A DNA stretch of 21,511 bases, taken from JAJBWD01 sp041670885 (GTDB taxonomy: Bacteria > Bacillota > Clostridia > Clostridiales > Clostridiaceae). The position numbers were made by a program, and so were the translations under genes. Numbering within the stretch: position 1 is the first letter of the stretch; each line of letters opens with the position of its first letter. A model generated the notes under the pieces. The model saw only the letters and a program-made list of their open reading frames with translations. It was not told where the DNA came from and did no database searches. The stretch covers positions 1 to 21,511 of the forward strand of contig JBAXYJ010000016.1 in assembly GCA_041670885.1 (NCBI GenBank). Reading direction: 5' to 3'. Shown one piece after another: positions 1 to 6,540 of the stretch.

Positions 1-308
1 ACCCCTGCGTCACCCTTCTCTGCATCATTTTTTAATGTGTACTCAATGGTTTCATCAGATACCTTAAGATTTTTAAAAGTACTTCCCGATTCTGGTTTTA
101 TCCCTATGGTAACGCCATTCCAGTAACCTTTAAACTTATAGGTAAATGTTTCCTGATAGTTCATATCACCATTGCTTAGAATATTTGCGAGCCCATTATA
201 CTCCTTTATAAGCAGCTTGTTTTCAGCTGATACGTCAGGTACTATAGAGAGCATCAGAAATAAAATAAGAAAAAATGACAAAAGTAAGCTTCTTGATATT
301 TTCTTCAA
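1..308 (-). CDS. DUF2207-type exported/membrane protein, N-terminal part (C-terminus beyond window)
   Basis: The reading frame starts at a TTG (308-306) with a good ribosome binding site (GAGAGGTGG) just upstream, and runs open to the window edge. About 102 residues are visible. Residues 1-28 are a clear signal peptide or signal anchor: KK, then a long Leu/Phe/Ile core, ending in a VSA-like cleavage site. The next part (NGLANILSNGDMNYQETFTY, then a KFKGYWNG stretch) fits the N-terminal module of DUF2207 proteins, which are predicted surface or membrane proteins of unknown function with C-terminal membrane segments. That C-terminal part is not in the window, so the family call rests on the N-terminal pattern only. 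It is divergent from the small gene at 371. Confidence 0.6.
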   Translation of the reverse strand, partial: MKKISRSLLLSFFLILFLMLSIVPDVSAENKLLIKEYNGLANILSNGDMNYQETFTYKFKGYWNGVTIGIKPESGSTFKNLKVSDETIEYTLKNDAEKGDAG

Positions 309-311
309 TTT

Positions 312-340
312 TTCACCACCTCTCTTAAATATAGTATAAT
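312..340 (+). promoter_or_regulatory. Putative sigma-A promoter for the DUF3006 gene
   Basis: A perfect TATAAT lies at 335-340, with TTCACC at 312-317 (4 of 6 matches to TTGACA) and a 17-bp spacer. It precedes the AGGAGG ribosome binding site of the gene at 371. The -35 lies in the 5' untranslated part of the divergent DUF2207 gene. Confidence 0.4.
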
Positions 341-370
341 TATATCATAATATTAATTCAGGAGGTTATC

Positions 371-583
371 ATGAAAGTTATAATTGACAGGTTTGAGGGA
401 AAATTTGCTGTATGCCAAAAAGAGAATATGAGCATGATTAACATAGAAAGAAGCAAACTTCCGGAGGGTGTAAAAGAGGGAGACGCTTTGCTGGTATTAA
501 AAGGCAGCATCAGCATAGACAAGGAAGAAACAGACAGGCTAAAAAAGCAAATTGAAAAATTATCAAAAGATATCTGGGAATAA
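371..583 (+). CDS. DUF3006 domain small protein
   Basis: This 70-residue protein starts at an ATG 5 nt after a strong AGGAGG. It fits the DUF3006 family of Firmicutes: it opens with MKVIIDRFEGKFAVC, has a central SKLPEGVKEGDAL turn typical of a small beta-barrel-like fold, and ends in a charged helix (EETDRLKKQIEKLSKDIW). No catalytic residues or membrane segments are visible. Function is unknown. In other Firmicutes such genes often sit next to ComEC-like metallo-hydrolase genes; none is present here. It is followed at 43 nt by the DUF1659 gene and may be co-transcribed with it. Confidence 0.75.
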   Translation: MKVIIDRFEGKFAVCQKENMSMINIERSKLPEGVKEGDALLVLKGSISIDKEETDRLKKQIEKLSKDIWE

Positions 584-625
584 ATTTTAAATAGGCATAC
601 CTACTTACTGAAAGGAGTTGATATT

Positions 626-850
626 ATGGCAGTAAATGCTGTAAAAGAAAAGACCAGTATGATCATTTCCTACAAAACAGGGACCGATGAGGACGGAAAG
701 GAAATCATAAAAAATCAGTCCTTCAGTAATGTAAAGGTAACTTCCACAGAGGATGATGTCTATAGCACAGCATCTCTATTCTCACCACTTCTTTTATATC
801 CTGTTCTATCTATTGAAAAGCAGGACAAGGAAGTCCTGAGCCAGATTTAG
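626..850 (+). CDS. DUF1659 domain protein
   Basis: This 74-residue protein has an AAAGGAG ribosome binding site 8 nt before the ATG. The pattern MAVNAVKE...ISYKTGTDEDGKEIIKNQSF followed by a short hydrophobic C-terminal half matches the DUF1659 family, found in Clostridium and Bacillus. In clostridia it is commonly paired with a DUF2922 gene, as it is here 11 nt downstream. The two families look like a conserved unit, but no biochemical role is known to me. No signal peptide or cysteines. Confidence 0.8.
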   Translation: MAVNAVKEKTSMIISYKTGTDEDGKEIIKNQSFSNVKVTSTEDDVYSTASLFSPLLLYPVLSIEKQDKEVLSQI

Positions 851-861
851 GAGGGGTGTAA

Positions 862-1074
862 ATGAAAACTTTAGTTATGTGCTTTTTAAATGCAGCAGGC
901 AGCAAAGTAAATGTAAGACTGAATTATGTTAAGGATGCAATGGACGCAGCAGCAGTAAATGCAGCAATGGATGGCTTAATAGCAAAAAATATCCTTAAAA
1001 CTTCTGGAGGAGACCTGGTTTCAAAAGATAGTGCCTATTTGACAGAAACAACTAAACAGGATGTAGCTTTATAA
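862..1074 (+). CDS. DUF2922 domain protein
   Basis: This 70-residue protein has an AGGAGGGG ribosome binding site overlapping the end of the DUF1659 gene. The opening MKTLVMCFLNAAGSKVNVRL and the helix rich in Ala and Asp (DAMDAAAVNAAMDGLIAKNI) are typical of DUF2922, a small protein family of unknown function almost always next to DUF1659. The gene is the last of the unit; a terminator hairpin begins 4 nt after the stop codon. Confidence 0.8.
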   Translation: MKTLVMCFLNAAGSKVNVRLNYVKDAMDAAAVNAAMDGLIAKNILKTSGGDLVSKDSAYLTETTKQDVAL

Positions 1075-1077
1075 AGA

Positions 1078-1100
1078 AAGAGCAGCCCAAAGCTGCTCTT
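1078..1100. terminator. Bidirectional intrinsic terminator between DUF2922 and cls
   Basis: A perfect 9-bp stem (AAGAGCAGC / GCTGCTCTT) with a 5-nt loop. It is followed by a T-rich stretch on the plus strand (TTCCTTTAT) and by CTTTCTTTAT on the minus strand. It sits between the convergent stop codons at 1074 and 1104, so it can serve both genes. Confidence 0.75.
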
Positions 1101-1103
1101 CCT

Positions 1104-2540
1104 TTATAACAGGTATGAAAATACTCTGGCAATTGCCTCTGCCCACTTTAAGTAAAATGGTTCCTTTATACAATCATCCATGCTTATTAAAGTTGATTTA
1201 GACAGGTCTTTTATAAATTTATCCTCTAAATTCTTAGTTACTTCCTTGCTGTATATCAGAGCATTCACCTCATAATTCTGCTCATAACTTCTTATGTCCA
1301 TATTTGCAGTTCCAACTGTTCCTATAAGTCCATCAATAGTTATTACCTTGGAATGAATAAATGCATTTTTATCATACATATAAACTTTAACTCCACACTT
1401 TATAAGCTCATTTAAATAGGTTTTTGATGCCAGATGAACAGATAAATGGTCTGCCTGCGCAGGAAATAAAATAGAAACATCTATTCCTCCTAAAGCAGCA
1501 ATCCTTAAAGCTTCCATTATACTATCCGGAGGTACAAAATAGGGAGTGGTTATATAAATATGATCCTCTGCCATATTTATCATTTTTATTATTGCCTGAA
1601 GTATTGAAGGGTAAGCAGAATCCGGACCTGACTTTACAAGCTGCAGAGCCTGACCTTTTGAAGCTTCAGGTTTTGGAAAATATGTACTGAAGTCATCCTC
1701 ATAAATTGGCATCTCCTTGTTTACCTCTTTAATTGACAGGTAATCATCAAGAAAAACTGACTGAAGACCAAGGACAAAATCTCCTTTTACCATTAAGTGA
1801 GTATCTCTCCAGTAACCAAGTTTTGCTTTCCCTAAATATTCATCTCCGATATTTATTCCTCCAACAAAACCCACCCTGCCGTCTATTACAGCTATTTTTC
1901 TGTGATTCCTGTAGTTAATCTGAGTATTTATAAATCTTAGGAGAGGAGCCAGAAAATATGAATAGTATACTATATCTACTCCGGCTGCTTTTAATCTTTC
2001 CACATCCTTTCTTTTATATCTTACAGAGCCAACCTTGTCTAAAATAAATCTTACTTTTACTCCCTCTAATGACTTTCTAATAAGTATCTCTGTTATTTCT
2101 TCGCCTATTCCGTCACTATTTACGATGTAGTACTCCAGATGAATATGGTGTTTAGCACCGTTTAATTCCTTTTTTAATGCTTTGAATTTTTCATCTCCGT
2201 CATAGAATACAGTAACCTGATTATCAATAAATAACGGCGAATCACTGTTGTTTGCAATCAGCTGAAAAAGCGACTTGTATTCTGGAACCTTGGCTTCAAA
2301 CATAGCATTGTACACCAGTTCTTTTAAATCCTTATTAGAGCCATCATTTAATTTATTGACTTTCCAGTTCCTGCCTATAAACAGATAAAGAAAAATACCC
2401 AGGGGAGGAAATACTAAGAATAATAAGAGCCAGGCTATAGTTTTTTCCGGTTTCCTTCGCTCCAGAATAATTAAAGTTATTGCAATCAGAAAAAATGCAA
2501 TATAAAAAACTGAATAAAAGCCGCTTAAAATAAATCCCAT
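1104..2540 (-). CDS. cls: Cardiolipin synthase (phospholipase D superfamily)
   Basis: This 478-residue membrane enzyme joins two phosphatidylglycerol molecules into cardiolipin plus glycerol. Two N-terminal hydrophobic segments (about residues 5-26 and 35-56) form the membrane anchor (PLDc_N type). Both HKD catalytic motifs are intact: H213-x-K215-x4-D220 (in NYRNHRKIAVIDG) and H396-x-K398-x4-D403 (in FIHSKVITIDG). Length and layout are normal for bacterial Cls. It starts 4 nt after the stop codon of ispF on the same strand, so the two are almost certainly co-transcribed. The ribosome binding site (AGAGGTGATAG) overlaps the end of ispF, which suggests translational coupling. It ends at the shared terminator 1078-1100. 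Confidence 0.95.
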   Translation of the reverse strand: MGFILSGFYSVFYIAFFLIAITLIILERRKPEKTIAWLLLFLVFPPLGIFLYLFIGRNWKVNKLNDGSNKDLKELVYNAMFEAKVPEYKSLFQLIANNSDSPLFIDNQVTVFYDGDEKFKALKKELNGAKHHIHLEYYIVNSDGIGEEITEILIRKSLEGVKVRFILDKVGSVRYKRKDVERLKAAGVDIVYYSYFLAPLLRFINTQINYRNHRKIAVIDGRVGFVGGINIGDEYLGKAKLGYWRDTHLMVKGDFVLGLQSVFLDDYLSIKEVNKEMPIYEDDFSTYFPKPEASKGQALQLVKSGPDSAYPSILQAIIKMINMAEDHIYITTPYFVPPDSIMEALRIAALGGIDVSILFPAQADHLSVHLASKTYLNELIKCGVKVYMYDKNAFIHSKVITIDGLIGTVGTANMDIRSYEQNYEVNALIYSKEVTKNLEDKFIKDLSKSTLISMDDCIKEPFYLKWAEAIARVFSYLL

Positions 2541-2544
2541 TCTA

Positions 2545-3018
2545 TCACCTCTTATTTAAAAGGCAAATCGCTTTAGCAGCAATACCTTCTTCACGACCTG
2601 AAAATCCCAAGCCCTCCTCTGTTGTAGCTTTTACGTTAACCTGTGATTCTGAAATACCTAAGGCTAAGCTGATATTTTTAATCATCGAATTTATAAATTG
2701 AGACATTTTAGGCTTTTCAGCTACTATAATGGAGTCTATATTTTCTATAAAAAATCCCTTTTCCTCTATCAGTTTTTTTACTTCTTTCAGCAGAAGGACT
2801 GATGAAATTCCCTTATACTTTTTATCTGAATCAGGAAAGTGATATCCAATATCACGAAGACTTGCAGCACCTAATAGGCTATCCATTATTGCGTGAATTA
2901 AAACATCTGCATCTGAATGACCAAGAAGACCGAGGCTGTATGGAATTTTAACTCCGCCTAAAATCAAGTCTCTGCCCTTTGTGTATTTATGTACGTCATA
3001 ACCGATTCCAACTCTCAT
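2545..3018 (-). CDS. ispF: 2-C-methyl-D-erythritol 2,4-cyclodiphosphate synthase (MEP pathway)
   Basis: This 157-residue enzyme of the non-mevalonate isoprenoid pathway cyclises CDP-methylerythritol 2-phosphate, releasing CMP. Metal ligands of the family are visible: D8 and H10 in GIGYDVH, and H42 in the segment after GHSDADVL. The DIGYHFPDSD segment (residues 56-65) and the C-terminal KATTEEGLGFSGREEGIA signature are also intact. Length is normal for a homotrimeric IspF. ispD, often adjacent, is not here; instead ispF heads a two-gene unit with cls. The ribosome binding site is modest (GGTGAG). Confidence 0.95.
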   Translation of the reverse strand: MRVGIGYDVHKYTKGRDLILGGVKIPYSLGLLGHSDADVLIHAIMDSLLGAASLRDIGYHFPDSDKKYKGISSVLLLKEVKKLIEEKGFFIENIDSIIVAEKPKMSQFINSMIKNISLALGISESQVNVKATTEEGLGFSGREEGIAAKAICLLNKR

Positions 3019-3132
3019 TATCTCACCAGCTTTTTAATTATATTTAGTTCATTACTATAATTTGTAATATTCACTAATTTTATTATAATTTATAAATAGG
3101 AAAATTGATAGATGATAAAATATAGATAATGG

Positions 3133-3141
3133 TGATATAAT
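3133..3141 (+). promoter_or_regulatory. Putative extended -10 promoter for the M20 amidohydrolase
   Basis: TGATATAAT fits the extended -10 consensus TGnTATAAT (TATAAT at 3136-3141). There is only a poor -35 (TGATAA) 17 bp upstream. A start near 3148 would give a leader of about 50 nt before the gene at 3201. Confidence 0.4.
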
Positions 3142-3200
3142 AAAATGTAAATAGCCAAGCTTCTGAAAATGCAAATATATAGTATGCTTGAGGTGATAAA

Positions 3201-4331
3201 ATGAAAGATATAGATATAGAAAAGGCAAAAAAATTAAGAAGGCTGCTTCATGAAAGACCTGAAATTTCATCAACGGAAAAAGAAACAGCAAATCTTATAA
3301 AAAAAAGTGTCATGCAGTATGGGCCAGATGAAATTATTGAAAACATTGGAGGAAATGGACTAGCCTTTGTTTTTGACAGTAAGATACCAGGGAAGAATAT
3401 ACTTATAAGAGCTGACATGGATGCTTTAAAGGTTAAAGAAATATCAGATGTACCCTACAGATCCGTATATGAGGATAGAGGTCATCTCTGCGGACATGAT
3501 GGACACAGTGCATCTCTTGTCTTGTTTTCATCAATAGTCAGGGAAAAATTAAAAAAAGGCAAGATTATTCTTGTATTTCAAGGTGAAGAGGAAACTGGTA
3601 AAGGAGCAGAAAAGATAGTAAGTGATGAAAGAATAAAAAATCTTAATATAGATTACTGCTTCTCATACCATAACATACCAGGTGAAAAAGAAGGAAGGGT
3701 GTTAATCCCTAAAAGGGAATTTGCCTGTGCTTCAACAGGTATAATAATCAGCCTGAAAGGAAAAACCTCCCATGCTGCCTATCCTGAAAATGGTATAAAT
3801 CCATCTGTGGCTGTAGGTGAGCTGCTGATATTTTTAAATGATATAAACAGGAAAAAATATCAGGATTTTTCTCTGTCAACTATTGTAGGTGCAAGACTTG
3901 GAGATAAAACCTTTGGTACCTCCTGCGGAGAGGGCGAAGTACTGGCAACTATCAGGTCATCCTCTGATAAAACATTAGAAAATATGTCAAAGGATATTGA
4001 AGATAAGGTAAAAAATATATCTTCTGAATATAATCTTAATTTTAATGTGGAATACATAGAGCCTTTTCCTGCAACGAACAATGATAAGGAGGCTTTGTCT
4101 TATGTTAAAAAAGCAGCGTCTGGTTTGGACTTTAAAATAAAGGAGCTTAGCGAGCCCTTCAGGTGGTCAGAGGACTTTGGATATTTTACCAAAAAATATA
4201 AGGGAGCAATGATTGGAATTGGTATAGGGGAAAATAAGCCATACCTTCATACTCCTAGTTATGATTTTAACGACAACATACTTGAAATTGCAGCTAAACT
4301 TTGGGGACAGTTAATAGAGGAAATTACATAA
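3201..4331 (+). CDS. M20D family amidohydrolase / metallopeptidase (N-acyl-amino-acid hydrolase type)
   Basis: This 376-residue cytoplasmic protein belongs to peptidase family M20, subfamily D, which includes aminoacylases, IAA-amino-acid hydrolases and related amidohydrolases with a binuclear metal centre. Visible ligands are C97-G-H99-D-G-H102, the acidic run in FQGEEET (residues 127-133), H157 in SYHNIPG, and a C-terminal histidine in YLHTPSYDFND. The middle part carries the lid/dimerisation domain (GKTSHAAYPENGINPS). It starts with MKDIDIEKAKKLRRLLHERP, typical for the family, behind a GAGGTGA ribosome binding site. The exact substrate (N-acetyl- or other acyl-amino acid) cannot be told. 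It appears monocistronic. Confidence 0.85.
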   Translation: MKDIDIEKAKKLRRLLHERPEISSTEKETANLIKKSVMQYGPDEIIENIGGNGLAFVFDSKIPGKNILIRADMDALKVKEISDVPYRSVYEDRGHLCGHDGHSASLVLFSSIVREKLKKGKIILVFQGEEETGKGAEKIVSDERIKNLNIDYCFSYHNIPGEKEGRVLIPKREFACASTGIIISLKGKTSHAAYPENGINPSVAVGELLIFLNDINRKKYQDFSLSTIVGARLGDKTFGTSCGEGEVLATIRSSSDKTLENMSKDIEDKVKNISSEYNLNFNVEYIEPFPATNNDKEALSYVKKAASGLDFKIKELSEPFRWSEDFGYFTKKYKGAMIGIGIGENKPYLHTPSYDFNDNILEIAAKLWGQLIEEIT

Positions 4332-4339
4332 TTTAGCTT

Positions 4340-4403
4340 GAAAATAACGAATTTAGAGCGTTTTTTGAGCTGAAAATTTAATTTTTAGATTATGCAATTT
4401 CCT
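4340..4403 (+). repeat. Dispersed repeat, copy A
   Basis: A 64-bp non-coding block, related (about 80% by eye, one indel) to the reverse complement of 12670-12734. Shared exact words include AAAATAACGAATT, AGCTGAAAA and ATTATGCAATTTCCT. It starts 8 nt after the amidohydrolase stop and ends about 30 bp upstream of the asnB leader promoter. Loosely matching inverted ends (ATAATTTAGCTT at 4328-4339, AAGCGAATTAT at 4404-4414) flank this copy. Confidence 0.65.
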
Positions 4404-4433
4404 AAGCGAATTATTTGTAAAATAAAAAAGTAA

Positions 4434-4462
4434 TTGTTCCTATTTTTTATATATGATATAAT
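4434..4462 (+). promoter_or_regulatory. Promoter of the asnB leader
   Basis: TTGTTC (4434-4439), a 17-bp spacer and a perfect TATAAT (4457-4462) preceded by TG, giving an extended -10 (TGATATAAT). The predicted start is about 4469. This is one of the strongest promoter matches in the window. Confidence 0.65.
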
Positions 4463-4502
4463 CAATTTAATAAACTTACTTGGGGAAGTAGGGGGCTATT
4501 TT

Positions 4503-4553
4503 ATGCCTGGTAGAAGGGGTTTTCCCCTTCTATTCAGGATGGATATTAAGTAA
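4503..4553 (+). CDS. Possible leader peptide (uORF) inside the asnB leader
   Basis: A 16-codon ORF (MPGRRGFPLLFRMDIK) begins at an ATG 7 nt after a GGGGG ribosome binding site (4491-4495) and stops 6 nt before the terminator stem. A translating ribosome would open the 4506-4538 hairpin and sit next to the terminator, the geometry expected of translation-coupled attenuation. It has no asparagine codons, but three Arg. Much of its sequence is dictated by the hairpin, so it may be fortuitous. Confidence 0.3.
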   Translation: MPGRRGFPLLFRMDIK

Positions 4554-4559
4554 AATCAG

Positions 4560-4589
4560 ACTATATACTTTTTGGTATATAGTTTTTTT
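4560..4589 (+). terminator. Intrinsic terminator (attenuator) in the asnB leader
   Basis: A perfect 9-bp stem (ACTATATAC / GTATATAGT) with a 6-nt loop, followed at once by six T. It lies between the promoter at 4434-4462 and asnB, so transcription of asnB from that promoter needs read-through. Confidence 0.75.
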
Positions 4590-4618
4590 ATGCATAATAA
4601 TTGTTAACCCTCTGGTTA

Positions 4619-4655
4619 CTCTTACATATTCTATAAATATAAGAATATGTAAGAG
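4619..4655 (+). promoter_or_regulatory. 14-bp inverted repeat covering the asnB ribosome binding site
   Basis: A perfect inverted repeat: 14-nt arms at 4619-4632 and 4642-4655 with a 9-nt loop (ATAAATATA). The 3' arm contains most of the only Shine-Dalgarno (AGAGGA, 4652-4657), 6 nt before the asnB ATG. As RNA it would hide the ribosome binding site; as DNA it could be an operator. No T-run follows, so it is not a terminator. Confidence 0.55.
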
Positions 4656-4663
4656 GATATAAA

Positions 4664-6505
4664 ATGTGTGGAATTACTGGCTTTGTATCAATTGAAGAGG
4701 CTTTATATAAATATCGAAGCGTTCTAGAAAATATGACAGACTCACTGAATAAAAGAGGACCTGATGACAGGGGCTTAGTTATATATAAAAATGCGGCCTT
4801 GGGACACAGAAGACTTATAGTTGTTGACCCTAAGGGCGGCAGGCAGCCTATGATTAAGAAAAAAGATAAAATAGCTTATACAATTATTTATAATGGTGAG
4901 TTATATAATACGGAAGATGTGAGAGCTATATTACTGAAAAAAGGTTACACATTTAACAGTTATTCAGATACGGAAGTTTTGCTTACAGCATATATTGAAT
5001 GGAAAGAAGACTGCCTTAAATATATAAATGGTATATTTGCCTTTGCCGTATGGGAGGAGGGTAACCATACCTTATTTCTGGCAAGAGATCCTTTAGGCGT
5101 TAAACCTCTGTTTTATTCAATAGCAGGAAACACTATAATATTTGGATCTGAAATAAAGGCTCTTTTAAAGCACCCCCTGGTAAAAAGCGAAATAGGAGAA
5201 GAGGGGCTGCTGGAGATATTTGCCTTAGGTCCTGCCAGATCTCCGGGAGTTGGAATTTTTAATGGGATTAAGGAGATACCCCCGGCAAATTATCTTATAT
5301 TTAACAGAGAGGGAATTAAACTAAAAGAGTATTGGAAGCTTACAGCAGAGCACCATCAGGAAAGCTTTGAAGAAACAGCTGAAAATGTAAGAAGTCTTCT
5401 GACAGATGCGGTGGAGAGACAGCTTATAGGTGACGTTAATCTTTGTACTTTCTTATCTGGAGGTCTTGATTCCAGCGCCATTTCCAGTATTGCTTCATCA
5501 TATTTTAAAAGAAATAATAAAGGAATTTTAAATACTTTTTCTATTGATTATGAAGGCAATGATAAATACTTTGAGAAAAACATTTTTGAGCCATCCTCTG
5601 ATTCAAAATATGCAGGTATAATGGTAGATTATATTAAAAGCAGCCATGAAAATGTTGTGGAAAATAACTACAAATTAATGGAAGCTTTAAAAGATGCTGT
5701 GATTGCAAATGACCTGCCTGGAATGGCTGATGTAGATTCTTCACTTTATCTTTTCTGCAGGGAGGTTAAAAAGAAGGCTACAATTGCACTGTCCGGAGAA
5801 TGTGCAGATGAAATATTTGGAGGCTATCCCTGGTTCAGATATAAAAATATAGAAAGTCTAAATACATTCCCCTGGGCAAATTCCAGCAGCATAAGAAAAA
5901 GTATTTTAAATGGTTCATTAAAAAAGCTTAAAGTAGATGAATATATAAGAGAAAAATATGAAGACACATTAAGGGAAGTTCCTAAATTACAGGGTGAGAG
6001 CTTTGAGGAAAGCAGAATGAGGGAGATGTTCTATCTAAATGTGAAATGGTTTATGATAACACTTTTAAATAGAAAGGATAGAATGTCAATGAGGAATTCT
6101 CTTGAAGTCAGAGTGCCTTTTGCTGACTACAGAATTGTAGAATATGCTTTTAATATACCAAACAAAATGAAATTTTATAAGGGAAGAGAGAAGGGTCTTC
6201 TTAGGGAAGCATTAAAAGGATTATTGCCTGAAGAAATATTAATGAGAAAAAAGAGCCCTTACCCAAAGACTCATAATCCGGAATATACCAGGGCAGTTCA
6301 GGATGAAATGAAGGTTATAATAAACAATAACAATTCTCCAATAAATGATTTGATTGATAAGAATCAGGTATTGAGGATAATTGGAGACCCAGAACATGCA
6401 CTACAGAAGCCTTGGTATGGACAGCTAATGACAGGTCCCCAGGTTTTGGCATATCTCATTCAGATAAACACCTGGCTTATAAATTATAAAATTAAAATAA
6501 AATGA
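4664..6505 (+). CDS. asnB: Asparagine synthase (glutamine-hydrolysing)
   Basis: This 613-residue enzyme makes asparagine from aspartate, ATP and glutamine. The N-terminal glutaminase domain (class II amidotransferase, about residues 2-210) has the nucleophile C2 exposed after removal of Met (MCGITGF), RRL at 49-51, YNGELYN at 76-82 and SDTEVLL at 101-107. The C-terminal synthetase domain has the PP-loop SGGLDSS (265-271) and SGECADEIFGGYPWF. The length is close to the B. subtilis AsnB/AsnO type. The ATG is fixed by the need for Cys at position 2. The gene stands alone, preceded by an attenuator-like leader and a hairpin over its ribosome binding site, and followed by a strong terminator. Control through the leader is inferred, not shown. 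Confidence 0.93.
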   Translation: MCGITGFVSIEEALYKYRSVLENMTDSLNKRGPDDRGLVIYKNAALGHRRLIVVDPKGGRQPMIKKKDKIAYTIIYNGELYNTEDVRAILLKKGYTFNSYSDTEVLLTAYIEWKEDCLKYINGIFAFAVWEEGNHTLFLARDPLGVKPLFYSIAGNTIIFGSEIKALLKHPLVKSEIGEEGLLEIFALGPARSPGVGIFNGIKEIPPANYLIFNREGIKLKEYWKLTAEHHQESFEETAENVRSLLTDAVERQLIGDVNLCTFLSGGLDSSAISSIASSYFKRNNKGILNTFSIDYEGNDKYFEKNIFEPSSDSKYAGIMVDYIKSSHENVVENNYKLMEALKDAVIANDLPGMADVDSSLYLFCREVKKKATIALSGECADEIFGGYPWFRYKNIESLNTFPWANSSSIRKSILNGSLKKLKVDEYIREKYEDTLREVPKLQGESFEESRMREMFYLNVKWFMITLLNRKDRMSMRNSLEVRVPFADYRIVEYAFNIPNKMKFYKGREKGLLREALKGLLPEEILMRKKSPYPKTHNPEYTRAVQDEMKVIINNNNSPINDLIDKNQVLRIIGDPEHALQKPWYGQLMTGPQVLAYLIQINTWLINYKIKIK

Positions 6506-6509
6506 ATTA

Positions 6510-6540
6510 GAGACAGTTAACAATTTTTGTTAACTGTCTC
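6510..6540. terminator. Intrinsic terminator shared by asnB and the GGDEF/HD-GYP gene
   Basis: A perfect 13-bp stem (GAGACAGTTAACA / TGTTAACTGTCTC) with a 5-nt loop, followed by CATTTTTATA on the plus strand. It starts 5 nt after the asnB stop. On the minus strand the same hairpin overlaps the last seven codons and stop of the opposing gene. Confidence 0.75.

Larger units (their letters stand above)
4469..4590 (+). ncRNA. Structured, terminator-ended leader RNA upstream of asnB (unidentified class)
   Basis: The segment from the promoter start to the terminator is about 120 nt and looks like a folded RNA. A closing helix can form between TTACTT (4476-4481) and AAGTAA (4548-4553). Inside it is a strong hairpin, TAGAAGGGG / CCCCTTCTA (4511-4519 / 4524-4532) on a TTTT loop, extended by CCTG/CAGG. 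G-rich strands (GGGGAAGTAGGGGG, 4482-4495) precede it. The RNA ends in an intrinsic terminator (4560-4589). It could be a cis-acting attenuator or riboswitch for asnB, or a free small RNA. I could not match it to a riboswitch or T-box consensus I know; there is no T-box GGGTGG-type element. Confidence 0.5.

Noticed and set aside
3055..3291. Minus-strand ORF of 78 codons opposite the start of the amidohydrolase
   Set aside because: It is made of AT-rich intergenic DNA and antisense of a well-supported gene, has no ribosome binding site, and gives a Phe/Tyr/Leu-rich sequence typical of chance translation.
4469..4590. The asnB leader as a T-box or as a yybP-ykoY (Mn) riboswitch because of GGGGAAGTAG
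   Set aside because: No T-box antiterminator sequence and no specifier-type stem; the second conserved yybP-ykoY block (GCAAGACC-like) is missing. Left as an unidentified leader.
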